A stretch of 64,000 bases of DNA, from contig NZ_JALIGC010000029.1 in the NCBI RefSeq assembly GCF_024764775.1, forward strand, positions 1-64,000, written 5' to 3'. A program made the position numbers and the translations under genes. The DNA comes from Scandinavium manionii (GTDB lineage Bacteria > Pseudomonadota > Gammaproteobacteria > Enterobacterales > Enterobacteriaceae). Every line of letters starts with the position of its first letter. Position 1 is the first letter of the stretch. Below the pieces are notes generated by a model that saw only the letters and a program-made list of their open reading frames with translations, did not search any database and was not told the origin of the DNA. Below, piece by piece: positions 15,744 to 24,366 of the stretch.

Positions 15744-17570
15744 GTGATCGAAAATCTGCGTAACATCGCCATCATCGCGCACGTCGACCATGGTAAAACT
15801 ACCCTGGTTGATAAGCTGCTGCAGCAATCTGGTACTTTCAGTAACGAACGTGCTGAAGCCACCGAACGCGTGATGGACTCCAATGATTTGGAGAAAGAGC
15901 GTGGGATTACCATCCTCGCTAAAAACACCGCTATCAAATGGAATGACTACCGTATCAACATCGTTGATACCCCAGGGCACGCCGACTTCGGTGGTGAAGT
16001 TGAACGTGTAATGTCCATGGTAGACTCCGTTCTGCTGGTCGTTGACGCAATGGATGGCCCAATGCCGCAGACGCGCTTCGTAACCAAAAAGGCATTTGCC
16101 CATGGTTTGAAGCCAATCGTGGTTATCAACAAGGTTGACCGTCCTGGCGCACGTCCTGACTGGGTTGTTGATCAGGTCTTCGACCTGTTCGTAAACCTGG
16201 ATGCGACTGACGAACAGCTCGACTTCCCAATCATCTATGCATCTGCACTGATGGGTATTGCGGGTAACGATCACACCGATATGGCGGAAGATATGACCCC
16301 GCTGTACCAGGCGATTGTTGACCACGTTAAAGCACCAAACGTTGACCTTGATGGCCCGCTGCAGATGCAAATCTCCCAGCTGGACTACAACAGCTACGTG
16401 GGTGTTATCGGCATCGGCCGCATCAAACGCGGTAAAGTGAAGCCGAACCAGCAAGTCACTATCATTGATAGCGAAGGCAAAACCCGTAACGGTAAAGTCG
16501 GTAAAGTCCTGGGCCACCTCGGTCTGGAACGTATCGAATCTGCTGAAGCGGAAGCTGGCGACATCATCGCAATCACCGGTCTGGGCGAACTGAACATCTC
16601 TGACACCATCTGCGACGTGCAGGCGGTAGAAGCGCTGCCAGCGCTGTCTGTTGATGAACCGACCGTAACCATGTTCTTCAACGTCAACACCTCTCCGTTC
16701 TGTGGTAAAGAAGGTAAGTACGTGACTTCACGTCAGATCCTCGACCGCCTGAACAAAGAGCTGGTGCACAACGTGGCACTGCGGGTTGAAGAAACCGAAG
16801 ATGCGGATGCATTCCGTGTATCCGGTCGTGGTGAACTGCACCTGTCCGTTCTTATCGAAAACATGCGTCGTGAAGGCTTCGAACTGGCTGTGTCCCGTCC
16901 GAAAGTTATCAACCGTATGATCGATGGCCGTATGCAAGAGCCGTTCGAAAACGTAACTCTGGATATCGAAGAAACGCACCAGGGTTCTGTAATGCAGGCT
17001 ATGGGTGAGCGTAAGGGCGATGTCAAAGACATGATCCCTGACGGCAAAGGCCGTATTCGTCTGGATTACCTGATCCCAGCGCGTGGCCTGATCGGCTTCC
17101 GTACTGAGTTCATGACCATGACTTCCGGTACTGGTCTGCTGTACTCCACCTTCAGCCACTACGACGACGTTCGTCCGGGCGAAATCGGCCAGCGTAACAA
17201 CGGCGTGCTGATCTCCAACGGCCAGGGTAAAGCAGTCGCGTTTGCGCTGTTCAGCCTGCAGGACCGCGGTAAGCTGTTCCTGGGTCACGGTGCAGAAGTT
17301 TACGAAGGCCAGATCATCGGTATTCACAGTCGTTCTAACGACCTGACTGTAAACTGCCTGACCGGTAAGAAACTGACCAACATGCGTGCGTCCGGTACTG
17401 ACGAAGCGACAACTCTGGTTCCTGCACAGAAGATGTCCCTGGAACAGGCTCTTGAGTTCATCGATGACGACGAACTGGTAGAAGTAACACCTACTTCTGT
17501 CCGTATCCGTAAACGTCACCTGACCGAGAACGACCGTAAACGTGCTGGCCGTGGTCCAAAAGAAGCGTAA
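15744..17570 (+). CDS. typA: ribosome-associated GTPase TypA/BipA
   Basis: A translational GTPase of the elongation factor family that binds 70S ribosomes and helps growth in the cold and under stress. The 608-residue product starts at a GTG (15744) giving MIENLRNIAIIAHVDHGKTT, with G1 AHVDHGKTT, G2 ERGITI, G3 DTPGHADFGGE and G4 NKVDRPGA. It is followed by domain II, two EF-G-like domains and the conserved basic C terminus. Compared with my memory of E. coli BipA it has one more residue in the segment after the P-loop (SGTFSNERAEA) and several substitutions near residue 390. No start ATG is nearby, so the GTG is real. Confidence 0.97.
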   Translation: MIENLRNIAIIAHVDHGKTTLVDKLLQQSGTFSNERAEATERVMDSNDLEKERGITILAKNTAIKWNDYRINIVDTPGHADFGGEVERVMSMVDSVLLVVDAMDGPMPQTRFVTKKAFAHGLKPIVVINKVDRPGARPDWVVDQVFDLFVNLDATDEQLDFPIIYASALMGIAGNDHTDMAEDMTPLYQAIVDHVKAPNVDLDGPLQMQISQLDYNSYVGVIGIGRIKRGKVKPNQQVTIIDSEGKTRNGKVGKVLGHLGLERIESAEAEAGDIIAITGLGELNISDTICDVQAVEALPALSVDEPTVTMFFNVNTSPFCGKEGKYVTSRQILDRLNKELVHNVALRVEETEDADAFRVSGRGELHLSVLIENMRREGFELAVSRPKVINRMIDGRMQEPFENVTLDIEETHQGSVMQAMGERKGDVKDMIPDGKGRIRLDYLIPARGLIGFRTEFMTMTSGTGLLYSTFSHYDDVRPGEIGQRNNGVLISNGQGKAVAFALFSLQDRGKLFLGHGAEVYEGQIIGIHSRSNDLTVNCLTGKKLTNMRASGTDEATTLVPAQKMSLEQALEFIDDDELVEVTPTSVRIRKRHLTENDRKRAGRGPKEA

Positions 17571-17591
17571 GTTTCTTCTGGGCTAAGCCTT

Positions 17592-17654
17592 CAGCCGGGC
17601 TGAGTTAACGCTCACCCGGCTATTAAAAAGCCGCTGATTCAGCGGCTTTTTTTA
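17592..17654 (+). terminator. typA terminator
   Basis: The main hairpin has an 8-bp stem AGCCGCTG / CAGCGGCT with loop ATT (17629-17647), followed by seven Ts. A second hairpin without a T run, AGCCGGG / CCCGGCT, lies just before it at 17593-17621. Confidence 0.88.
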
Positions 17655-17817
17655 CGATTTCAACGGTCCATTCAACCTGATATTAACCAGCTTTGACACA
17701 AAGTGGGTCCCCACGCCATTCACAACCCGCACTTTTCCAGTCCTACACATCATCTCTGTAGTCAAACCCACCCTTTCCCGCTACAGTTATTTTTCCATGA
17801 CACAAAAGGAGAGGATC

Positions 17818-18414
17818 ATGCTCTATATCTTTGATTTAGGTAATGTGATTGTCGACATCGACTTCAACCGCGTGTTTGGGGCGTGGAGTGATTTCAGCCG
17901 CGTACCGTTGGCAACGCTGAAGCAGAATTTCGTCATGGGCGAGGCTTTTCATCAGCACGAGCGCGGTGAAATAACGGATGAAGCGTTTGCACAAGCGCTG
18001 TGCCATGAAATGGATCTGTCGTTGAGTTACGAGCAGTTCGCTCATGGCTGGCAGGCCATTTTTGTCGGCCTGCGTCCGGACGTGATTACCATCATGCACA
18101 AGCTGCGCGAGCAGGGCCATCGCGTGGTCGTGCTGTCTAACACCAACCGCCTGCACACCACATTCTGGCCGGATGAATACCCTGAAGTGCGCGCCGCGGC
18201 AGATCATATCTATCTTTCACAAGAAATGGGTATGCGTAAGCCGGAAACGCGAATTTATCAGCGGGTACTGGAAGCGGAAGGTTTCTCTGCCGATGACACG
18301 GTCTTTTTCGACGATAACACCGATAATATTGAAGGTGCCAACCAACTGGGGATCACCAGCATTTTGGTGACCGGAAAAGAAACCATCCCCGGGTATTTTG
18401 CGAACCAGCTATGA
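17818..18414 (+). CDS. yihX: HAD-like sugar phosphatase YihX
   Basis: A haloacid dehalogenase-type phosphatase; E. coli YihX hydrolyses alpha-D-glucose 1-phosphate. The 198-residue protein starts at the ATG at 17818 (MLYIFDLGNVIVDID), with the strong site AGGAGAGG directly upstream; an ATG seven codons earlier is less likely. Motif I is DLGNVIVD, motif II VLSNT, the Lys motif includes MRKPE, and motif IV is FFDDNTDNIEGA. The stop overlaps the yihY start (ATGA), beginning a chain of four overlapping genes. Confidence 0.93.
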   Translation: MLYIFDLGNVIVDIDFNRVFGAWSDFSRVPLATLKQNFVMGEAFHQHERGEITDEAFAQALCHEMDLSLSYEQFAHGWQAIFVGLRPDVITIMHKLREQGHRVVVLSNTNRLHTTFWPDEYPEVRAAADHIYLSQEMGMRKPETRIYQRVLEAEGFSADDTVFFDDNTDNIEGANQLGITSILVTGKETIPGYFANQL

Positions 18415-19283
18415 TAAAAAACGTTCATCAAAAAGCCTCCCGTCACGCCAGGCCGCTGGTTGCCTGGCTGAAATTACTCTGGCGACGCATTGATGAAGAC
18501 AACATGACGACGCTGGCCGGCAATCTGGCGTATGTGTCGTTACTCTCTCTGGTGCCGTTGATCGCGGTTATTTTTGCTCTTTTCGCGGCATTTCCGATGT
18601 TTTCCGATGTCAGCATTACGCTGCGCCATTTTGTCTTTGCCAACTTTTTGCCCGCGACCGGCGACGTTATCCAGCGCTATATCGAACAATTTGTGGCGAA
18701 CTCCAGCAAAATGACGGCGGTAGGTGCCTGCGGGCTTATCGTGACCGCGCTGTTGTTGATGTATGCCATTGATAGTGCATTGAATACCATCTGGCGCAGC
18801 AAGCGCGTGCGACCCAAAATCTACTCTTTCGCCGTATACTGGATGATACTGACCCTAGGGCCGCTACTGGCCGGGGCGAGTCTGGTCATCAGTTCTTATC
18901 TGCTGTCGCTGCGCTGGGCGAGCGAGCTTAATGGCGTCATCGATAACGGTCTGCGCATCTTTCCGCTGCTGCTCTCCTGGATTTCCTTCTGGATGCTTTA
19001 CAGTATCGTTCCGACCACGCGGGTGCTAAATCGCGATGCGGTGCTCGGGGCGCTGGTGGCGGCGCTGTTGTTTGAGCTGGGTAAAAAAGGCTTCGCCCTT
19101 TACATCACCACGTTCCCGTCTTATCAGCTGATTTATGGCGTGCTGTCGGTTATCCCGATTTTGTTTGTTTGGGTCTACTGGACGTGGTGCATCGTCTTGC
19201 TTGGCGCGGAAATAACTGTCACTCTCGGGGAATATCGAAAACTCAAACTCGCTGCATTACAACAAGAAGACGAACAACCATGA
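18411..19283 (+). CDS. yihY: YihY/BrkB family inner membrane protein
   Basis: A 290-residue inner membrane protein with about six hydrophobic helices, the first near residues 42-62. The conserved TLAGNLAYVSLLSLVPLIAV segment and the later LIYGVLSVIPILFVWVYWTW are typical of the BrkB/YihY family. It was once called RNase BN by mistake; its real function is unknown. It overlaps yihX and dtd by 4 bp at each end, so translation is likely coupled. The C terminus is charged and probably cytoplasmic. Confidence 0.92.
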   Translation: MIKNVHQKASRHARPLVAWLKLLWRRIDEDNMTTLAGNLAYVSLLSLVPLIAVIFALFAAFPMFSDVSITLRHFVFANFLPATGDVIQRYIEQFVANSSKMTAVGACGLIVTALLLMYAIDSALNTIWRSKRVRPKIYSFAVYWMILTLGPLLAGASLVISSYLLSLRWASELNGVIDNGLRIFPLLLSWISFWMLYSIVPTTRVLNRDAVLGALVAALLFELGKKGFALYITTFPSYQLIYGVLSVIPILFVWVYWTWCIVLLGAEITVTLGEYRKLKLAALQQEDEQP

Positions 19284-19717
19284 TTGCATTAATTCAGCGC
19301 GTAACCCGTGCCAGCGTCACCGTGGAGGGCGAGGTGACGGGTGAAATTGGTCAGGGACTTTTGGTGTTATTGGGTGTCGAAAAGGAAGATGACGAGCAGA
19401 AAGCGAATCGCCTGTGCGAACGCGTTCTGGGCTACCGAATTTTTAGCGATGCCGACGGCAAAATGAATCTGAACGTGCAGCAGGCTGGCGGCAGCGTACT
19501 GGTAGTGTCGCAGTTTACTCTCGCGGCGGACACCGAGCGTGGTATGCGTCCGGGCTTTTCCCGCGGTGCGGCTCCGGATCGTGCAGAAGCACTCTATGAA
19601 TATTTTGTTGAGCGTTGCCGCCAGCAAGAGATGCCAACTCAGACCGGGCGTTTTGCTGCGGATATGCAGGTTTCCCTTGTTAACGACGGTCCCGTGACCT
19701 TCTGGTTACAGGTATGA
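19280..19717 (+). CDS. dtd: D-aminoacyl-tRNA deacylase
   Basis: Hydrolyses D-amino acids wrongly attached to tRNA. The 145-residue protein begins MIALIQRVTRASVTVEGE and contains the active-site SQFTLAADT segment and the cross-subunit Gly-cisPro dipeptide region near NDGPVTFWLQV. The chosen ATG at 19280 overlaps the yihY stop codon; a longer frame from 19169 is only the shadow of yihY. Length is the same as in E. coli. Confidence 0.95.
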   Translation: MIALIQRVTRASVTVEGEVTGEIGQGLLVLLGVEKEDDEQKANRLCERVLGYRIFSDADGKMNLNVQQAGGSVLVVSQFTLAADTERGMRPGFSRGAAPDRAEALYEYFVERCRQQEMPTQTGRFAADMQVSLVNDGPVTFWLQV

Positions 19718-20703
19718 GCCCTCAGGCAGGTTGGGCGCGGGCCGCAAAAGAGAGTTCCGCTATGTATCACCTTCGAGTACCGCAAACGGAAGAAGAATTA
19801 GCGTGTTATTACCAGTTCCGCTGGGAAATGCTGCGCAAGCCGCTGCATCAGCCGCAGGGCTCTGAGCGTGATGCCTGGGACGCCATGGCGCATCATCAGA
19901 TGGTGGTGGACGAAGCGGGTAAGCTGGTGGCGGTAGGCCGCCTGTATATTAATGGCGATAACGAAGCCTCTATCCGCTTCATGGCGGTCGACCCGTCGGT
20001 GCAGGATAAAGGTCTCGGTACGTTGATGGCGATGACGCTGGAGTCCGTAGCGCGGCAGGAAGGCGTGAAGCGCGTGACCTGTAGCGCCCGTGAAGACGCC
20101 GTCGAATTCTTTGCCAAGCTCGGTTTCGTGAACCAGGGTGAAATCACCACGCCACAAACGACGCCGATTCGGCACTTCCTGATGATTAAACCCATCGCGA
20201 CGCTCGATGATATCCTGCACCGCGGCGACTGGTGTGGACAGCTTCAGCAGGCGTGGTACGAACACATTCCACTGAGCGAGAAAATGGGTGTACGTATTCA
20301 GCAATACACCGGGCAAAAATTCATCACCACCATGCCGGAAATCGGCAACCAGAATCCGCATAATACCCTTTTCGCTGGCAGCCTGTTTTCCCTCGCGACG
20401 TTGACCGGCTGGGGCCTGATCTGGCTGATGCTGCGCGAGCGTCATCTCGGCGGTACGATCATTCTGGCCGATGCCCACATTCGCTACAGCAAACCGATCA
20501 GCGGCAAGCCAAGTGCGATAGCCGATCTCGGCTCACTCAGCGGCGATCTCGACCGCCTGGCGCGCGGACGTAAAGCCCGCGTTCAGTTGCAGGTTGAGCT
20601 ATTCGGCGACGAGACCTCTGGCGCGATTTTTGAAGGCATCTTCATGGTCTTGCCCGCCAAACCTTTCGGGCCGCTGGAAGAGGGCGGCAACGAAGAGGAG
20701 TAG
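19714..20703 (+). CDS. yiiD: bifunctional GNAT/hotdog protein YiiD (FabY/MadA)
   Basis: A 329-residue protein fusing an N-terminal GNAT acetyltransferase-like domain (about residues 15-150, with the acetyl-CoA loop QDKGLGTLM) and a C-terminal hotdog domain (about 175-320, containing HNTLFAGSLFSLATLTGWG). The E. coli homologue has been linked to the start of fatty acid synthesis through decarboxylation of malonyl-ACP; I take this from memory of the family. It overlaps dtd by 4 bp (ATGA). The C terminus PFGPLEEGGNEEE is the same as in E. coli. It is the last gene of the yihX-yihY-dtd-yiiD chain. Confidence 0.92.
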   Translation: MSPQAGWARAAKESSAMYHLRVPQTEEELACYYQFRWEMLRKPLHQPQGSERDAWDAMAHHQMVVDEAGKLVAVGRLYINGDNEASIRFMAVDPSVQDKGLGTLMAMTLESVARQEGVKRVTCSAREDAVEFFAKLGFVNQGEITTPQTTPIRHFLMIKPIATLDDILHRGDWCGQLQQAWYEHIPLSEKMGVRIQQYTGQKFITTMPEIGNQNPHNTLFAGSLFSLATLTGWGLIWLMLRERHLGGTIILADAHIRYSKPISGKPSAIADLGSLSGDLDRLARGRKARVQLQVELFGDETSGAIFEGIFMVLPAKPFGPLEEGGNEEE

Positions 20704-20726
20704 TGAGCGAAGATGTAGCTCAGAAT

Positions 20727-21050
20727 TCATTTGTTGATTCGGTATGCGTGGCGCAGTTGCTTCTCGTGAGTGGTAACGCCACCGCTGATAAAGCAGCCGC
20801 CATGGTAGTAAATGACCGCAGGACGCGGGTCGCTGAGCAGCAAAGGCGAGGCGACCCAAAAACGAATGCCTTCGTGTTCGAAAGAGCGTGTCTGGACACG
20901 CATTTCTTTATCCCCAGCCAGCACCGTGCTCGCAACGTATCCGGCTCTGCGTTCTTCTACGCTCTGAGTTCTGGGCGAGGGTCTGCCCGCTGCAATGAAG
21001 CCGTTAACCAACTCCGCAATACCTGCTTCCAGTGCCATTTTGTTATCCAT
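20727..21050 (-). pseudogene. truncated alpha/beta hydrolase (HSL-type esterase) N-terminal fragment
   Basis: The 107-residue frame MDNKMALEAGIAELVNGF reads like the first third of a hormone-sensitive-lipase family esterase (about 310 residues when whole). It has the oxyanion-hole motif YYHGGCFISGG followed by TTHEKQLRHAYR. The nucleophile GxSxG and the Asp-His residues are missing because the frame stops 24 bp from the end of yiiD. It cannot be an active enzyme. It converges on yiiD and its 5' end faces the toxin-antitoxin genes. Confidence 0.7.
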
Positions 21051-21221
21051 TTTACTGTGTGCATATCCAGTGTTATGACCTGGAATTTGCTATTTGAAAA
21101 CCGCCATTTACTGTTTTGTCCAGATTCTGGAAAGCTGCTCGCAAAAGCGATCAGAATCTCAATTTTCGACTTTAACCCTTCTACGACCATGTGTATTTTG
21201 ATGGTTAATTGAGCAGCAATG

Positions 21222-21238
21222 ATATACTTGAGGTATAT
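21222..21238 (+). promoter_or_regulatory. palindromic operator of the toxin-antitoxin pair
   Basis: Perfect inverted repeat ATATAC-TTGAG-GTATAT immediately before the antitoxin ATG; the GAGG ribosome site lies inside it. Ribbon-helix-helix antitoxins commonly bind such repeats at their own promoter, so autoregulation is likely. Confidence 0.65.
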
Positions 21239-21481
21239 ATGAGCATGGTGTCAGGAATGGATATGGGTCGAATATTACTCGATTTATCGGATGAGCTTAT
21301 TAAGCGCCTCGATGATCTTAAGCAACATCGTAACCTTCCGCGAGCCGAGCTTCTGCGGGAGGCCGTAGAACAATACCTTGAGAGGCAAAACCAAAACGCC
21401 ATTGCAGATGCGCTTGGACTCTGGAAAAACTGTGATGAAGAAGGCGTTGAGTATCAAAGAAAACTGCGAGAGGAGTGGTAA
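21239..21481 (+). CDS. CopG-type ribbon-helix-helix antitoxin
   Basis: An 80-residue protein with a ribbon-helix-helix DNA-binding fold near its N terminus: the strand MGRILLDLSDELI, then helices in KRLDDLKQHRNLPRAELLREAVEQYLE. The C-terminal part, ending RKLREEW, is charged and would bind the toxin. The ATG at 21239 has GAGG at 7 bases; a later ATG at 21257 is possible, while the TTG at 21209 is unlikely. The following PIN-domain gene starts 5 bp after its stop. The pair resembles VapBC/FitAB systems. E. coli has a CopG-like gene (yiiE) in roughly this place, but I cannot show that they are related. Confidence 0.8.
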   Translation: MSMVSGMDMGRILLDLSDELIKRLDDLKQHRNLPRAELLREAVEQYLERQNQNAIADALGLWKNCDEEGVEYQRKLREEW

Positions 21482-21486
21482 TAGAA

Positions 21487-21855
21487 ATGACCGCTGCTCT
21501 TTTTGATACCAATATCTTAATTGATTTATTTAGTGGTCGCCGTGAAGCCATGGAAACGATCGAAAAATATGCTTCGCAGCGCGCAATTAGCCTGGTGACC
21601 TGGATGGAAGTCATGGTCGGTGCCAGAAAATATAACCAGGAAAACCGGACGCGTCTCGCACTGTCTGTATTTGAAGTTATCGACATCTCGAAGGACATTG
21701 CAGAAAAGAGTGTTCAGATAAGGCAAGAGCATGGAATGAAACTTCCTGATGCCATCATCCTGGCAACCGCGCAGGTGCATCGGCGCAGTTTATTGACACG
21801 CAATACAAAAGATTTTTCAGGGATATCCGGCGTAGTGACGCCATACATTTTATAG
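21487..21855 (+). CDS. PIN-domain toxin (VapC/FitB-like ribonuclease)
   Basis: A 122-residue PIN-domain protein. The expected acidic residues are visible: Asp in LFDTNILIDL (residue 7), Glu in VTWMEVMVG, Asp in LPDAIILATA and Asp in TRNTKDFSGI. Toxins of this family cut RNA, often initiator tRNA, and are held inactive by their antitoxin. I chose the ATG at 21487; a GTG at 21475 would overlap the antitoxin by 7 bp. It ends 38 bp before the end of fdhE on the other strand. The active site looks whole. Confidence 0.82.
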   Translation: MTAALFDTNILIDLFSGRREAMETIEKYASQRAISLVTWMEVMVGARKYNQENRTRLALSVFEVIDISKDIAEKSVQIRQEHGMKLPDAIILATAQVHRRSLLTRNTKDFSGISGVVTPYIL

Positions 21856-21893
21856 AGCCGGACAACCCAATGCTGCCCGATTCTTAATGGAAA

Positions 21894-22823
21894 TTACTCC
21901 CCTTCGCCCGGGAACAGGAACGGGTTGATGGAACTGCGGGCAAAGCCCTCTTGTTCCATTCGCGCATCCAGCACCAGCGAGGCGAGGTCGTCGGCCACGG
22001 GCTCGACGTTGGGGTCTTTTTCCTGATACAGGATTTTGAGGTAGGTTCCGCAGTCGCCACAGCTTTCGGCTTTGACGGAGGACTGCTCGTTATCCAGTGA
22101 CCAATAGTGTAAATCGCGGCTCTGCTCGCAGTTACTGCACTTCACGCGCACCACGTGCCATTCGGATTCACACAGGTTGCAGTGCAGGTAGCGCAGCCCT
22201 TGGGTGGTACCAATTTGCACAACGCTCGACACCGGCATTGAACCGCACACCGGGCAGAACTGGCGATGTTCGCCGTATTCCGCGCGGGCTTTCCCCGGAA
22301 TAAGGTTCGCCATTTGCGCCCAGTACAGCGACAGCGCGGCCCAGATGAACGGAGCTTTATCGCTGCTGACGGAGGAAAAATCAGACGCGAACAGCGCAGA
22401 TGCCATCTCTTCCAGCTCAGTGTCTGACGCTTTTTCAAGGTTCTCGATAACTGCCAGCGCCGGGCCACTCATTTCAGGTTTCAACTCGGCAATCATCGAT
22501 TGCAGAAGTTTCTGCCAGTGCTTATCGCGCGGCAGCGTGCTGATATCCAGTGGCGGTTTGCCCTGGTCTGCCGCTTCTTTGATGCGCGCGGTCAGATCCA
22601 TTTGCAGCGGGTGGTCGTAAAGCACCACTTCCTGGGCGTGGGCTATCAGCGCCGCAAAGCGCAGGTAGTCGCCAAGCGGATTATCCTGCGCCAGCTGCAG
22701 CAAGCGTTCCGCTCTGCGGTGATAAAGATTTTTCAGTCGCGGGAATAATAACGGCGGAATTGCTTCCGCCGTACGTTTCTCGCTACTCCCCAGTTCATCT
22801 TGTGGGATTATGCGAATACTCAT
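21894..22823 (-). CDS. fdhE: formate dehydrogenase accessory protein FdhE
   Basis: A cytoplasmic protein needed for the maturation of respiratory formate dehydrogenases. The 309-residue product carries four CxxC pairs between residues of about 185 and 265: CPVCG, CNLCE, CSNCE and CGDCG, which form rubredoxin-like iron sites in E. coli FdhE. It overlaps the end of fdoI by 4 bp, so it is the last gene of fdoGHI-fdhE. Confidence 0.95.
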   Translation of the reverse strand: MSIRIIPQDELGSSEKRTAEAIPPLLFPRLKNLYHRRAERLLQLAQDNPLGDYLRFAALIAHAQEVVLYDHPLQMDLTARIKEAADQGKPPLDISTLPRDKHWQKLLQSMIAELKPEMSGPALAVIENLEKASDTELEEMASALFASDFSSVSSDKAPFIWAALSLYWAQMANLIPGKARAEYGEHRQFCPVCGSMPVSSVVQIGTTQGLRYLHCNLCESEWHVVRVKCSNCEQSRDLHYWSLDNEQSSVKAESCGDCGTYLKILYQEKDPNVEPVADDLASLVLDARMEQEGFARSSINPFLFPGEGE

Positions 22824-23455
22824 TCGGTCGATTTTTCCTCTTTCTGGCGGACTTCACGGTACCAGCGCGGGTGATGTTTTTTCGCCCATGCGCTGGTGAC
22901 CCAGCCTTCCACCATCGCGGTAATGGTGCCTTTGACCCAAAGGGCCGCGTAGATATGCACCATAATAACCACAATTAACGCGACTGCGGCAAATGAATGC
23001 AGCATCAGCGCGATGCGGATAATCGGAATTGGGAAGGCGGGCGCGAAGTAAGGTCGCCAGATAATCACGCCGCTCACCAGCAGCAGCAGCAGGAAGATAA
23101 TCGCCGCCCAGAAAACGCACTTCTGGCCGAAATTGTATCGTCCTGTGTCACCCACTTCATCGTTGACGATAATCTTACGGATATTCTTCGCCCAGAAGAT
23201 ATCGTCCCGATTGATGAGGTTGTGATGCCAGTAACGGAAGAACATGATGATGAACGAAGCGAACATCACCACCCCGACGAACGGATGCAGAATACGCGCC
23301 AGCTGCGGCGTGCCGAGAATATGCATTAGCCAGTTGAAGGACGGGAAGAAAAAGCCCAGTCCGCTCACCGCCGCCAGAATGAAGCAGAAAGCGGTGACCC
23401 AGTGGTTGATGCGTTCCGGCGCGGTGTAGCGCACGATGGTGTCACGACGTTTCAT
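22820..23455 (-). CDS. fdoI: formate dehydrogenase-O cytochrome b556 subunit
   Basis: The 211-residue membrane subunit passes electrons from the iron-sulfur subunit to quinone. It has four transmembrane helices (about residues 15-35, 53-72, 112-132 and 148-172) with heme-binding His residues in the helices, for example INHWVTAF and LHSFAAVALIVVIMVHIYAA. The start overlaps the end of fdoH (ATGA). The charged C terminus, KEEKSTE, is cytoplasmic. Confidence 0.95.
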   Translation of the reverse strand: MKRRDTIVRYTAPERINHWVTAFCFILAAVSGLGFFFPSFNWLMHILGTPQLARILHPFVGVVMFASFIIMFFRYWHHNLINRDDIFWAKNIRKIIVNDEVGDTGRYNFGQKCVFWAAIIFLLLLLVSGVIIWRPYFAPAFPIPIIRIALMLHSFAAVALIVVIMVHIYAALWVKGTITAMVEGWVTSAWAKKHHPRWYREVRQKEEKSTE

Positions 23456-24354
23456 TTGCGCACCTCGTCTTTCTCTTCATGCAGATTATCCTCTTCCTCA
23501 TCGGCGCGGTTCGGACCGACCCCGACGTAGTGGAAGATGCTGGCCGCAAAGGTTGCTGCGAAGCCAACTGCCGCAAGCGGTTTCCAGATACCTTTCCAGA
23601 ATTTAACGGTTTGACTGATTTCCGGGTTTTCCGGCAGGCCGTGATACAAACCGGGTTTGTCGGCATGATGCAGGACGTACATCACATGCGTACCGCCGAC
23701 GCCCGCAGGATCGTACAGACCCGCGTTGTCATAACCGCGCGTTTTCAGCTCGGTGACGCGCTCGCCCGCCAGCACTTTCATATCCTCTTTCGAACCAAAG
23801 TGGATAGCGCCGGTTGGGCACGTTTTCACACATGCCGGCTCCTGGCCCACGGTGACGCGGTCGACGCACAGCGTACATTTGTAGACGCGATTATCTTCCG
23901 GGTTCAGACGCGGCACATCAAACGGGCAGCCTGCAATGCAGTAGCCACAACCGATGCACTGCTCGGACTGGAAGTCGACGATGCCGTTGGCATACTGAAT
24001 GATAGCCCCTTCCGACGGACACGCTTTCAGACAACCAGGATCGGCACAGTGCATGCAGCCATCCTTACGGATAAGCCACTCCAGTTTGTCGTTCTGCTCG
24101 ACTTCCGAAAAGCGCATCACAGTCCATGATTTTGCGGTCAAATCCGCCGGGTTGTCGTACACCCCGACGTTGTGACCGATTTCATCACGGATATCGTTCC
24201 ACTCCGAACAGGCCACCTGACAGGCTTTGCAGCCGATACAGGTGGTCACGTCGATGAGTTTCGCCACTTCCTGTTGATGATCCCGCGCCTGAGGCGCGGG
24301 CGTGAAACCGTTAGTCGCGGAACGGCGAATAATATCTTGAGATTGATAAGCCAT
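23452..24354 (-). CDS. fdoH: formate dehydrogenase-O iron-sulfur subunit
   Basis: A 300-residue beta subunit with four [4Fe-4S] clusters bound by the motifs CIGCKACQVACSEW, CMHCADPGCLKAC, CIGCGYCIAGCPFDVPR and CTLCVDR-CVKTCPTGAI. A single C-terminal membrane helix (about residues 255-278, PLAAVGFAATFAASIFHYVG) anchors it to FdoI. It lies 12 bp after fdoG and overlaps fdoI, so the three subunits are co-translated. Confidence 0.96.
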   Translation of the reverse strand: MAYQSQDIIRRSATNGFTPAPQARDHQQEVAKLIDVTTCIGCKACQVACSEWNDIRDEIGHNVGVYDNPADLTAKSWTVMRFSEVEQNDKLEWLIRKDGCMHCADPGCLKACPSEGAIIQYANGIVDFQSEQCIGCGYCIAGCPFDVPRLNPEDNRVYKCTLCVDRVTVGQEPACVKTCPTGAIHFGSKEDMKVLAGERVTELKTRGYDNAGLYDPAGVGGTHVMYVLHHADKPGLYHGLPENPEISQTVKFWKGIWKPLAAVGFAATFAASIFHYVGVGPNRADEEEDNLHEEKDEVRK

Positions 24355-24366
24355 ATTTCGTCTCCG

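Noticed and set aside
20703..21212. 169-codon plus-strand frame after yiiD
   Set aside because: It lies opposite the esterase fragment, which has a clear HGG motif in its own frame; this frame has no ribosome site or recognisable domain.
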